NCBI GenBank assembly: GCA_022592435.1
Contig: JABYQS010000561.1
Coordinates: 1-18,309 of the forward strand
From: Cerioporus squamosus
Taxonomy: Eukaryota > Basidiomycota > Agaricomycetes > Polyporales > Polyporaceae
Length of the DNA: 18,309 nt
Reading direction: 5' to 3'
In this document: positions 1-7,781 of the stretch, piece after piece
How the letters are laid out: every line of letters starts with the position of its first letter
How positions within the stretch are numbered: position 1 is the stretch's first letter
Translations under genes and position numbers: made by a program
The notes under the pieces: generated by a model
Seen by the model: only the letters and a program-made list of their open reading frames with translations
What the model was told of the DNA's origin: nothing
Databases searched by the model: none

Positions 1-1
1 C

Positions 2-127
2 CGCGACGTTCCCCTCGCAGCAACGCGCATCTACGAGATGTCCTTCTTCACTGGCTTCGGTGTCTCCGCGGTCATTTACTATACGCTCAACATGCTCTTC
101 CCCGTGCGCGGCGTCCTCGAGATGTAA
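2..127 (+). CDS. NCS1-family nucleobase/allantoin permease, C-terminal end (partial)
   Basis: The reading frame is open from the window edge and stops at TAA 125-127, giving 41 residues. It encodes the last transmembrane helix (FFTGFGVSAVIYYTLNMLF) followed by FPVRG, which resembles the final TM segment and 'FP-P-G' turn of fungal NCS1 uracil/allantoin permeases. These are plasma-membrane proton symporters for uracil, allantoin and related compounds; the substrate cannot be told from this fragment. The rest of the gene lies upstream of the window. Family members usually continue past this point with a short acidic cytosolic tail, often beginning with something like F-E-E/A-V-D-V-S. Such a tail follows here, but in other frames (see 121-254). 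Family assignment is inference from about 27 residues. Confidence 0.6.
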   Translation, partial: RDVPLAATRIYEMSFFTGFGVSAVIYYTLNMLFPVRGVLEM

Positions 128-254
128 AATTGTTCGCGGAGGTCGACGTCTCTGCAAATGTTGACTCCATGGCATCGGAAGGGCGCAGGAGAGGGACTCG
201 GACAAGAAGAGTATTGTCAGCGAGGGCATCCACAGCGTACGGTCCAACGCTTGA
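121..254 (+). pseudogene. Probable out-of-frame C-terminal tail of the NCS1 permease (two frame changes)
   Basis: Directly after the in-frame TAA, frame 1 (from 121) reads DVKLFAEVDVSANVDS, which looks like the tail expected after the last helix of fungal NCS1 permeases. Further on, frame 3 (from about 177) reads RDSDKKSIVSEGIHSVRSNA and stops at TGA 252-254, again looking like a charged, serine-rich permease tail. Both changes are in the same sense: each would be explained by one missing base. An intron is not a good explanation because there is no room for one between 119 and 130. Either this allele is decaying, or there are two single-base errors in the assembly, or the resemblance after 127 is chance and the TAA is the true end. 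Confidence 0.4.
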
Positions 255-3240
255 CTATAATATCGGGGTGGTTACGGATGTTACGATGACAAATCAGCGG
301 GGTTTGTGTACGACTATACACGAGGAGAAGAAGTACTTCCAAAAGTAGTAACGATTACGCTGAATTCCGTGGGCGCTTCTGCCACTTCATCCTCCCCAGA
401 GTCGACTCCGACCATCGTGGATTCCTGACACTGCTACCGGAAATTCAGTTGATTCAATCTCAGTCATCCCTTGTGCAGTAACCTAGATGGTCAGTGGGAC
501 GAACAAGTTCGCGCTCGGAATCCCCTGAGTACAGACCTGTATCCAGCAGGTCACACGTCAAGTCGTGTAGAACGGTATGCTTCCTACCGTCTCAGGACCA
601 CGGAAAGCTCACCGGAATGTTTTCAATAGCTGGTCAAAGGCCTTTGCCTCTGCTCTGCATTGTTGCCAATATCGCGCTCGGCTGCGACTATTGGACTGAA
701 CCGAACGCGCGCCGACGCTGACGCCACTGCCCACAATGTAGTGCCATGCCATGACAGCTCGGTTCGCCCATCTCCCGTACTGTTTCCAGGGACTTTTGGC
801 GGTGTATACGCTAGTATCCGATCTCACCTGAATGACTGTAGTCATGTGGAGTGCCTGTACGATGCCGCCGGGTCTGGTCATCAGGCCGACGCGCATCGGA
901 CACTCTCGCACAGGGCGGAATTCAATACGGGCCCTCGGGATAATGACGTCTCAACTCTTGTTCTCATATGGATTGTGAAGATAGCCGGGAGTGTGGCATG
1001 AGTTATGAACAAAGGTACGTTTGTCCTCGAAAGTGAAATGGCCTGTCATCGCTTCACGGTGGTGCGAGCCTTCGAAGTTCCGTCCAGGCGCCTCTCCACC
1101 TTGCGAATCTCACACGACAGTGAGATGGCACGTCTATCTTCTGGAGTACGTACGACAGATGAAGACGAGAATTATGAGGTGCTCATGGGCATCGGGCGTT
1201 ACTGTGAAACACTGCACCGGCACGCCGCCTTACTACTGGGCCTAAGTGCTAGCAGCTAGTAGTATTGGTGACAATATCAACTGCCATATCCTCTCCCACT
1301 GAGACACATGGGCCAAACTGACGAGTGCCAATACTGCGCCAGTGTGCTAGAGTGATTTGTCGGCCGTTGCCGAGAGCCGATCTTGCCGAATCTGCAGCCA
1401 CGTCTCAGACTCTCAGTTGTCCTAGACCACCATGTTCGACACACTGAGGCTGGCTAGTGTCTGCGCGTCCTTCATCCTCAGTCCGTGCTTCCGAACTTTT
1501 TTTTAAATCACATGCAGGGAAGGGCACTATGTACGATGCATCTGGAACGACGGCGCCGCTACACGATGGTATCTTGCCACAATCTTGCCGTGTTCATCGC
1601 CTCTTTTCTCATGACTGCGGGTCTCTTGGTCTAGAGACAACGGCGCGCCCGCCCTCGCCGACGTTGTCGCTCGGGGCGCAACCGGTTCCGACCATGGGTT
1701 CGTGATAGGAGCTCTCATGCGCGCGCCGACCTCGTCGCGGCCTCGAACGGGCTGCTACTCGCCTCACTTCAAGTACACTGTGGTCTTCAACGGCCTGTGG
1801 CCTGTTTCAAGCCCCAAAATGGCGACTTGCGTCCTGGACGACTGGTTGCTGATCTATTTGACGTCGAAGGGATCTTTCCTGTGTTGCCCCCAACCGGGCT
1901 TCCTCGCGGATCATCTGGCGCCTGTGCAAGGCGCGTCTGTCTCCTCGCCTCTCCGTGTACTCACATATTCTCCTGGGCCCTGTCGTAATCTGGAAGCTTA
2001 GATGTAATCCTGAGATAGGCAGCTGACTCTGTGTCAATGCCGTGCTCACTGCTCGGATCGTTCCCTACGGATGTCTGGACGCTTGTCTCTTTACAAGCAT
2101 GGTGGGCCTACGTGGTCAAGGCACAACGGCGCGTACGCCGTCACTACTGTCTCTCGCTTTCCGGAGAGACCGCAGTTCGTGTGGGTCCACTTGCGTAAGA
2201 AGCCATTGGTGGCAACATATCACATAGAAGTGCGTTTGTGTTTCGCGTCTTCTGTTCCGCGGACCTCACCCTGCTGCCCCAGGTCCATCGGCCGCCTGCT
2301 GAGGCCGACGTATGTTCCGCAAGAGTCAGGCGAATGTACAAGAGCTATACCGTCGGTCCTACGCCGGGTCCGCGTATCAGACACTATACTGGGAACTCGT
2401 GGCGAATGGCAAGAGCCCAGCTATGCCTATGCGGGATGGTACTCGTACCGTACTGCGTCGAGGAGCCACTGTCTCTGCGACTGATCCGATGTAAGTGTGC
2501 GCACTCATTCAAGGCGAAGACGCGTTGGCTCGGCGAGGGAGCGCGACCCTCCCTCGCGCGTTTCGCATTGCATGCCGAAACTGTGTCCCTCCATGGCAGG
2601 CCTTGTTCTCGTTCAGGCCACGGAGCTGCAGAAGGCGTTTGACATGCACCGTGGCCTTAACGCGCGCAAGTCCACGCGAGTTAGAGCTGATCAAGGTTTG
2701 TGGTATGGCTATACCCGATCAGATCTCAGATCTACCCAGCAATTTCAGCGACGCTCGAGCGTGCTTGCATTCTCGTCATGCGCATTGCAGATAGGCGGCC
2801 TCATATCTCATCGGGACCTCAGCTGACACACGTGGAGCGCACGCGAGAGGCCTGCGGAATAGTCAAGGTACCACATTGACCGCGTTTCATGGATTCTCTA
2901 CATTTCAACTTCAGCCTGTGATACTGAAAATCCAATTACTTTCTGAACACGCAGAGTCATCGGGCGCAATGCTTCGTGCACAGCATGTACTAGTGGAGAA
3001 GTGTGGCCGACCAGGTCCCGCCGCGGCGGGTACGGGAATCTTTGCCGACCCACTCACGTATGAACCTCGAGACTCCCGAGAAGTCCGCTGTGGTATGGTT
3101 CTCCGGGCTCTCATCCTCTCCGCCTTCTCTTGCCCTGAGTAGAACGCCGGACCGCGCGTCGATTGCCCTTCCCGCCACACGGACAATTTGCAAGGTTGGT
3201 GTTCCGTTGCTCCTATGGTAGGCGTCACCATGCGACTCAT
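255..3240. other. Long stretch without an identifiable gene
   Basis: About 3 kb with only short overlapping open frames on both strands, none with a domain, signature motif or convincing splice chain that I recognise. Composition is mixed, without the long C/G-ending codon runs of the neighbouring genes. A short T-run lies near 1498-1504. The most protein-like piece is 2312-2489 (listed separately). It may be decayed genic or transposon sequence; I could not identify a parent. Confidence 0.5.
2312..2489 (+). other. Possible orphan exon ending at a GTAAGT donor
   Basis: An open frame of 59 codons starting ATG (MFRKSQANVQELYRR...) has balanced, protein-like composition. It ends in ...VSATDP just before a consensus splice donor GTAAGT at 2490-2495. 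I could not find a downstream exon in a matching phase with family-like sequence: the nearest acceptors, at about 2600 and 2616, lead to early stops. I recognise no domain. It could be a relic exon or chance. No function is proposed. Confidence 0.15.
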
Positions 3241-3250
3241 GTATATATAC
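3241..3250 (+). promoter_or_regulatory. TATA box of the DUF6593 gene
   Basis: The sequence GTATATATAC lies about 110 bp upstream of the chosen ATG at 3359. It is followed by a C/A-rich stretch (3315-3358) typical of fungal 5' leaders. Placement fits a core promoter with a leader of roughly 70-90 nt. Confidence 0.55.
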
Positions 3251-3358
3251 AACTACAGGATGGTTTTCGACAGGCAGACCTCATATTTCTCTTTTCCGCT
3301 TCAAGAGCTTACTGCAGCTCACACCGCACCAACACAACTCCCAACGCATCGTCACACA

Positions 3359-4061
3359 ATGAACCCGTACGGACAGCAGTGGCAGCAAGGGGGCGCCGCG
3401 CCCTCGATCTTCGGTGCCCTACCCTCACTTCCTGTCTCGCATGCTCCCCGAGCCATGCAGACCGACAGCGTCACGTTTTCGTTCACCAACTTCAACACGA
3501 CAATCCTGAACTGCACCGTGCTCGGTCCGCAGGGACGCACGACGTACCGCATCATCACCGAGGCAGCCCAGCCGGCGTGCACAATTATCAAGGACAACGA
3601 GAGCAAGAGCGTGGCAATGGTACAATGGCAGCCCGCCGCCTCGCTTGAAGTCCGCGGGGTGACGAACAGGCAACGCGTGCGCGACTGGCTCCGCCTGTCC
3701 CCCGACCAGAGGTACGCGTCAGCCACACCTCGTTGCGAGTTCTGGATCTGACTAAGCTTCTTCTTGCTCTGAATCGTAGCCGTCGCATCATGGACGTTCA
3801 GGGTGTGCAGTACGCATGGGCGCCGATGGAGGGCTTCATTTGCGTTAGTCATTCTCCATCTCGGGTGCAATGATGACTCTGAGCTGACTACCGGCACAGC
3901 TCTACAAGGTCAACTCCAGTGCGCCCCGCGTGCTCGCCCGGATTACTCGGGTCCCGAATACGGTCATGCTCGAGCTGACCCAAGAAGCGGTCCATGTCGG
4001 GCTACTCGAGGCCTCTATCGTCGCGACCATCATGCTTAGTTGCGGCCACAACATTGATTGA
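3359..4061 (+). CDS. DUF6593 domain protein
   Basis: Three exons, 3359-3711, 3780-3843 and 3900-4061, give 192 residues. Both introns (68 and 56 bp) are GT-AG, and CTGAC branch-point matches precede the acceptors. The start MNPYGQQWQQ has an A-rich context (CACAATG). The protein shows the order I know from DUF6593 proteins of Agaricomycetes: a 'TFSFTNFNTTILNCTVLGP' strand, a 'TTYRIITE' strand, a 'VAMVQWQP' strand, then 'VRDWLRLS', a 'YAWAP' strand, and a C-terminal helix (ELTQEAVHVGLLEASIVATIML) followed by SCGHNID. In this family the start is commonly N-x-x-Y-R-I/V and the end is a helix with 'LLEASIV'. Length is normal. Function of the family is unknown; copies are numerous and often differ between strains. 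No signal peptide is visible. Spliced junctions restore codons exactly (phase 2, then phase 0). Confidence 0.85.
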
Positions 4062-5158
4062 TTCTCTGGCATCTTGTAATAGAGACCTGACTTTCAACAG
4101 TCCCCGCATCATACGCAATCACTATAGAACCTAGACCTTTTCGCTCTCGCTCACCTGCTTTGATGTAACTAGTTAGCTGACATCCCCCGGAACATCTCCA
4201 CTCTTGTATCATAGCGTCTCTCCAGGCTGGCTTTTCAGTGCCAGTGATTTATGCATGACGTGTTACTAATGTCTCTATAGTATATCTATCCGACTCACTC
4301 TTCCTCATTCCTCATGATGTGTCAGAATCGACGGCACAACCCCGCCCGAGCTCAGCTAGAGTCGTCGCGACCATCTCAACTCGGACAGCGGGACTAGTCG
4401 GACACTGAAGTGCCCCGGTAGGCCCCGGTGGTAAGTTCGCTCTTCATGCTTCGTGACGGCCTATTTCCTGCGATCGGCAAGGTCCTCGACAATCAGATAT
4501 CAAGAACGAATCATACCTGTGTCAGTTGAGGTCGGTGGCCCTCACCTTGACATGACTGCGCAAGATCCTCCCCGCGGGAGCGGAGACCCCCGAGCTTCCG
4601 AGCTCGTGCCACATTCACGGGAATCAAACAACCCGCCGTCAGCGCTGCACAGCCCCATGTGCAGATCGCGAACCTCAGCCTCAAGGCTGAGGCAGCTTCT
4701 CAGCCATCTTCGGACGTTTCCTGTTGGCACGAAGAAGATCTGGCCCTTGCCAGCGAAAGGGGTGAAAGTGAAACGAAGCGCTGTTCAGCGTTCCTACTCT
4801 GGCTTCATCTCCATCCGCACAGCTCGCGTGGTGGTAGCGTGGCTGCCATGCCGAGCGGCAAGAGGCCCATCACGAGCCTGATGAATGGATGCGGTGCGGG
4901 GATGCGTTAGACTCTGACTTGGGAACCACGCCGGGAAGTCCGACTTTAACAGTGATGTCGGAAGCGCGGGCATCATGCAGCCTCCCAGCAAAGACAATGA
5001 CATAGGAAGATCATCCTCTGACTTCCTCCTATGCCGTTGTCAGGATATGTGGTGACTGCTGCGTCACTGGGAGCATAGGATCGTCATACATCCCGATGTG
5101 CCGGAGCTATGCACTACGAGTCGGCCGTTTGAGACTTTCAAGTAGCGATCACGACACG
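4062..5158. other. Intergenic region; 3' side of DUF6593 gene up to the retrotransposon
   Basis: I see no gene here. Open frames on either strand are short, overlapping and without recognisable motifs. The first part must contain the 3' UTR of the DUF6593 gene. The right end is the pre-insertion flank of the retrotransposon, and continuity of this flank with 7438 onward is shown by the target-site duplication. Confidence 0.5.
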
Positions 5159-5174
5159 GAGAAGGATCCACGCA
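5159..5174. repeat. Target-site duplication, left copy
   Basis: GAGAAGGATCCACGCA (16 bp) is identical to 7422-7437, which directly follows the poly(A) run. The match breaks at once on both sides (G against A before it, G against A after it), so the duplication is exactly 16 bp. This length is within the usual range for target-primed reverse transcription. Confidence 0.92.
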
Positions 5175-5175
5175 G

Positions 5176-7254
5176 GCTAGAAATGAAGCCATTGACCTGG
5201 TCTGGCTTAGAGAATACCTAAACCTTACCCCAGCGCGCCCGACCTGGGCGTACGTCGCGGACGCGATCCTTGGGAGGGCAGTGGCGTACGACTCGAAGAA
5301 CGTAGAAAATGGGGCGAAAGTCAACGTCTTCCTGCAGACGTGGAAGGTTAGCCTCAGGCAAGCTGGAGGACTACCAGAAGACCTGAGAAGGATGGTCAAA
5401 ACGGCAGAGAAGTACGGCATTCGTGTTGACACACCTAACCCTGCGAAGATGCTCCAGCACGCTATGCCAATCTGGTACCACCTGGGTAAGACTGAGGGCA
5501 GAAGCACTGCGAATAGCAAAGCGGCGAAGTGCCTGCGGACCAACCATGGCGTGAGCACTGTGCTGCAGGCGACGAAAGTTGCAGGCCGACTTCCCCGGCA
5601 AGGGGCGCACACGGGAACGCATAGGCCCAACCAACACTGCGCCTGTGTGTCATGCGATGAGGATAGAAGGATACGCGGGTGCGACAACCCCCATCGCTGT
5701 GCAATGGCTGCTGCGAAGCTCCTGGAGCACCTAGTGCCAGTATGGAATGTGTCGGGCCCCACGCAGAAGGACGGACTTACACTCACAGAGAGACGAATCC
5801 GCTCGAACGTTGAATCCCGGGCGGATGAGGGGCGAGTCATCTTCAATCCCTCCATAACTGACAACAGCGATCTAGCCGACGTCTTTAGGATTTTCGTGAA
5901 CAAGGAAGCCCTGCCGAGAGATGTGCCGGCGAGAAGGGCACCGAGACCGTACCAAGTTGCGGAGGAAGCGGTCGAGGTACACACCGACGGGTCGTGTGAC
6001 TCCAACGGAGCGGGGACGGCAGTGGCTGGGAGCGGGGTCTTCTTTGGGCCCAGCGACAGCCGCAACCTGGCCCTCAGGGTCCCTGGTGAGCTGCAGTCGA
6101 ACCAGATCGCTGAAATCTACGCTGTATCAGCTGCGGTGGCGGCAGTTCCGCCATTCGCGCCACTGCATATCGTATCGGATTCGAAGTATGTTGTTGACGG
6201 ACTGACTCTCCACCTCCCTACTTGGGAACGCAAGGGGTGGCTGGATGTGGCGAACGCTGACGCGATACAGGACGCAGTGGCTCGACTGCGAGCGCGGTCC
6301 GCGCCGACGACCATGAGATGGGTGAAGGGGCACGCTGGTGATGAAGGAAATGAAGCGGCGGACCTGCTTGCCAAGGCAGGTGCGACGAAGGTGCGGGCAA
6401 GCGCACTCCCGCCTGCGCCGACCGAATTCTTGCGACGAGGAGCGAGCCTACGCTGGATTACACAGCGACTGGCGTACAAAGGGATCCGGCTGGACAAGTG
6501 CAAAGGGGACAGGGAAGCGACCGTCCGGACTACTGAGCAGGTACGGGCAGCTCTCTACCACACCACGAAGACAATGCCCACGGTGCCTAGTCTGTGGAAG
6601 AGCATCAGAGATAAGACAGTCCCACGCAGGATGAGGGACTTCTGGTGGAAGGCCATGCATGACGCGCTGCGAGTAGGTCACTACTGGACGAAGATCCCGG
6701 GATATGAGCAGCGGGCGCAGTGTCAGGTATGTGACTGCGAGGACTCACTGGAGCACATCTTGCTTGAGTGCGATGCCCCTGGACAGAGTGTGGTGTGGAC
6801 GTGCGTGGACAGGCTCCTGCAAGCAGCGGGAGCCCCGCCAATAGAGAGGTCGGTCGGTGTGGTGCTGGGGGCGCCGGCGCTCTCCCTGGCGGAACTGACA
6901 CCTAGACGGGCGGCGGGTAAGCAGAGACTTGTGAGGATCCTGTACATGGAAGCCGCGCACCTGGTGTGGAAGCTCAGGTGCGAGCGGGTGATCCAGCACG
7001 AGGGAGATCCGGAGCGATGGCTCCATGAGCGGGTGATCCAGGCGCGATGGCTAGCAGCGCTGAACCGCAGACTGCGAATTGACCAAGGACTCACAGCGGT
7101 GAGACTGGGGAAACGAGCCCTCCCGAGGGAACTGGTTCTGGAGACCTGGGACGCGATACTTATGGACCGAGACAGCCTCCCTGAGGACTGGATTGGGCGG
7201 CCGGGGGTTTTAGTGGGTATGCCAGGCATGCGACGCGGAGTTGGCGTTGGCTGA
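5176..7254 (+). CDS. Retrotransposon ORF2 C-terminal fragment: Cys/His cluster, RNase H, CCHC finger
   Basis: This is an uninterrupted frame of 692 residues from the truncation point to TGA 7252-7254. It has no natural start codon, being the tail of a larger polyprotein. Numbering from 5176: residues 1-30 (ARNEAIDLVWLREYL, then PTWAYVADAI) resemble the segment after the RT thumb in basidiomycete LINEs. A Cys/His cluster (C155, C157, C160, C169, H173, C175) follows. An RNase H domain covers about 265-405, with the catalytic set D271 (HTDGSC), E313 (NQIAEIYA), D335 (VSDSKYVVDG), H386 (KGHAGD) and D396 (AADLLAKA) all in place. A C-x2-C-x7-H-x4-C finger is at 516-532 (CQVCDCEDSLEHILLEC), in the usual C-terminal place. 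RNase H degrades the RNA of the RNA-DNA hybrid during element copying. No stop or frameshift is present; it is probably not expressed usefully because RT and endonuclease are lost. Confidence 0.9.
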   Translation, partial: ARNEAIDLVWLREYLNLTPARPTWAYVADAILGRAVAYDSKNVENGAKVNVFLQTWKVSLRQAGGLPEDLRRMVKTAEKYGIRVDTPNPAKMLQHAMPIWYHLGKTEGRSTANSKAAKCLRTNHGVSTVLQATKVAGRLPRQGAHTGTHRPNQHCACVSCDEDRRIRGCDNPHRCAMAAAKLLEHLVPVWNVSGPTQKDGLTLTERRIRSNVESRADEGRVIFNPSITDNSDLADVFRIFVNKEALPRDVPARRAPRPYQVAEEAVEVHTDGSCDSNGAGTAVAGSGVFFGPSDSRNLALRVPGELQSNQIAEIYAVSAAVAAVPPFAPLHIVSDSKYVVDGLTLHLPTWERKGWLDVANADAIQDAVARLRARSAPTTMRWVKGHAGDEGNEAADLLAKAGATKVRASALPPAPTEFLRRGASLRWITQRLAYKGIRLDKCKGDREATVRTTEQVRAALYHTTKTMPTVPSLWKSIRDKTVPRRMRDFWWKAMHDALRVGHYWTKIPGYEQRAQCQVCDCEDSLEHILLECDAPGQSVVWTCVDRLLQAAGAPPIERSVGVVLGAPALSLAELTPRRAAGKQRLVRILYMEAAHLVWKLRCERVIQHEGDPERWLHERVIQARWLAALNRRLRIDQGLTAVRLGKRALPRELVLETWDAILMDRDSLPEDWIGRPGVLVGMPGMRRGVGVG

Positions 7255-7387
7255 GGCCTGGTGAGTCCCACACTACCTAGCATTGGTGTGCATGAAGCAT
7301 TACCCTGGCGTGGTGTTTGGAGACTCGTACTTCGGAAACCTGCGTAACCTAACATGGGACGAGAGTCTTGTTGTTAGGCTAGCACCA

Positions 7388-7388
<1 letters not shown>

Positions 7389-7421
<33 letters not shown>
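7389..7421 (+). repeat. Poly(A) tail of the retrotransposon
   Basis: Uninterrupted run of 33 A residues between the element's 3' UTR and the right copy of the target-site duplication. It is the genomic trace of a polyadenylated RNA template. Confidence 0.95.
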
Positions 7422-7426
<5 letters not shown>

Positions 7427-7437
7427 GGATCCACGCA
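7422..7437. repeat. Target-site duplication, right copy
   Basis: Second copy of GAGAAGGATCCACGCA, identical over 16 of 16 bases to 5159-5174. Sequence from 7438 onward continues the original locus downstream of the insertion point. Confidence 0.92.
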
Positions 7438-7781
7438 AGCCGTCGGCCCACCGGTAGCTTCGAGGCATGCAACGGCGACGTCGGATGTAGGCCCGCCCGA
7501 GGCGGCTGCTCGTCCTCGAATTTGTCAATTTGCGGCTTGTATTCCGAAGCTCCGTAGGTCGTCCAACGTCGCTCGGGCGGCGATGGTACTCCTCGTCTCC
7601 CAACGCCGTCGTCCAACACAGCTGACGATTTGCGAACCCATCGGTCGAGTCCTGATGATTCTAGGTATTCATCCTGTGATACACGGTTCAATGAGTACAA
7701 CAAGCGCGCCGCAATCCACGGATCTTATGCTACAGTCTTATTTTCGCTTCCCACCACTCATGCCGACTCTACCGCCTGGAA
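7438..7781. other. Interval between the retrotransposon and the 3' end of the Pfk26-type gene
   Basis: 344 bp with no supported gene. It should contain the 3' UTR of the minus-strand kinase gene that ends at 7782. The retrotransposon landed about 345 bp beyond that stop codon, outside either neighbouring coding sequence. Confidence 0.5.

Larger units (their letters stand above)
5175..7421 (+). mobile_element. 5'-truncated non-LTR (LINE) retrotransposon with poly(A) tail
   Basis: A 2247-bp insertion is bounded by perfect 16-bp direct repeats (5159-5174 and 7422-7437). It ends in 33 A residues (7389-7421), and its 5' end falls inside the coding region. No LTRs or terminal inverted repeats are present. 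The remaining coding part (5176-7254) carries the region after the reverse transcriptase, an RNase H domain and a C-terminal zinc finger, followed by a 134-nt 3' UTR. Endonuclease, reverse transcriptase and ORF1 are missing, so the copy was dead on arrival; 5' truncation is the normal outcome of incomplete target-primed reverse transcription. The long open frame and perfect duplication indicate a recent insertion. The RNase H and Cys/His arrangement resembles the Tad1/I-like elements of Agaricomycetes; exact clade cannot be given without the RT domain. Confidence 0.93.

Noticed and set aside
5064..6065. 333-codon open frame on the minus strand
   Set aside because: It lies antisense to the retrotransposon ORF2, whose plus-strand frame has a full RNase H catalytic set. 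The minus frame is a compositional shadow with no domain, and it crosses the insertion boundary at 5159-5175.
6723..7355. 210-codon minus-strand open frame
   Set aside because: Antisense to the retrotransposon zinc-finger region; Ser/Arg-rich shadow coding without recognisable motifs.
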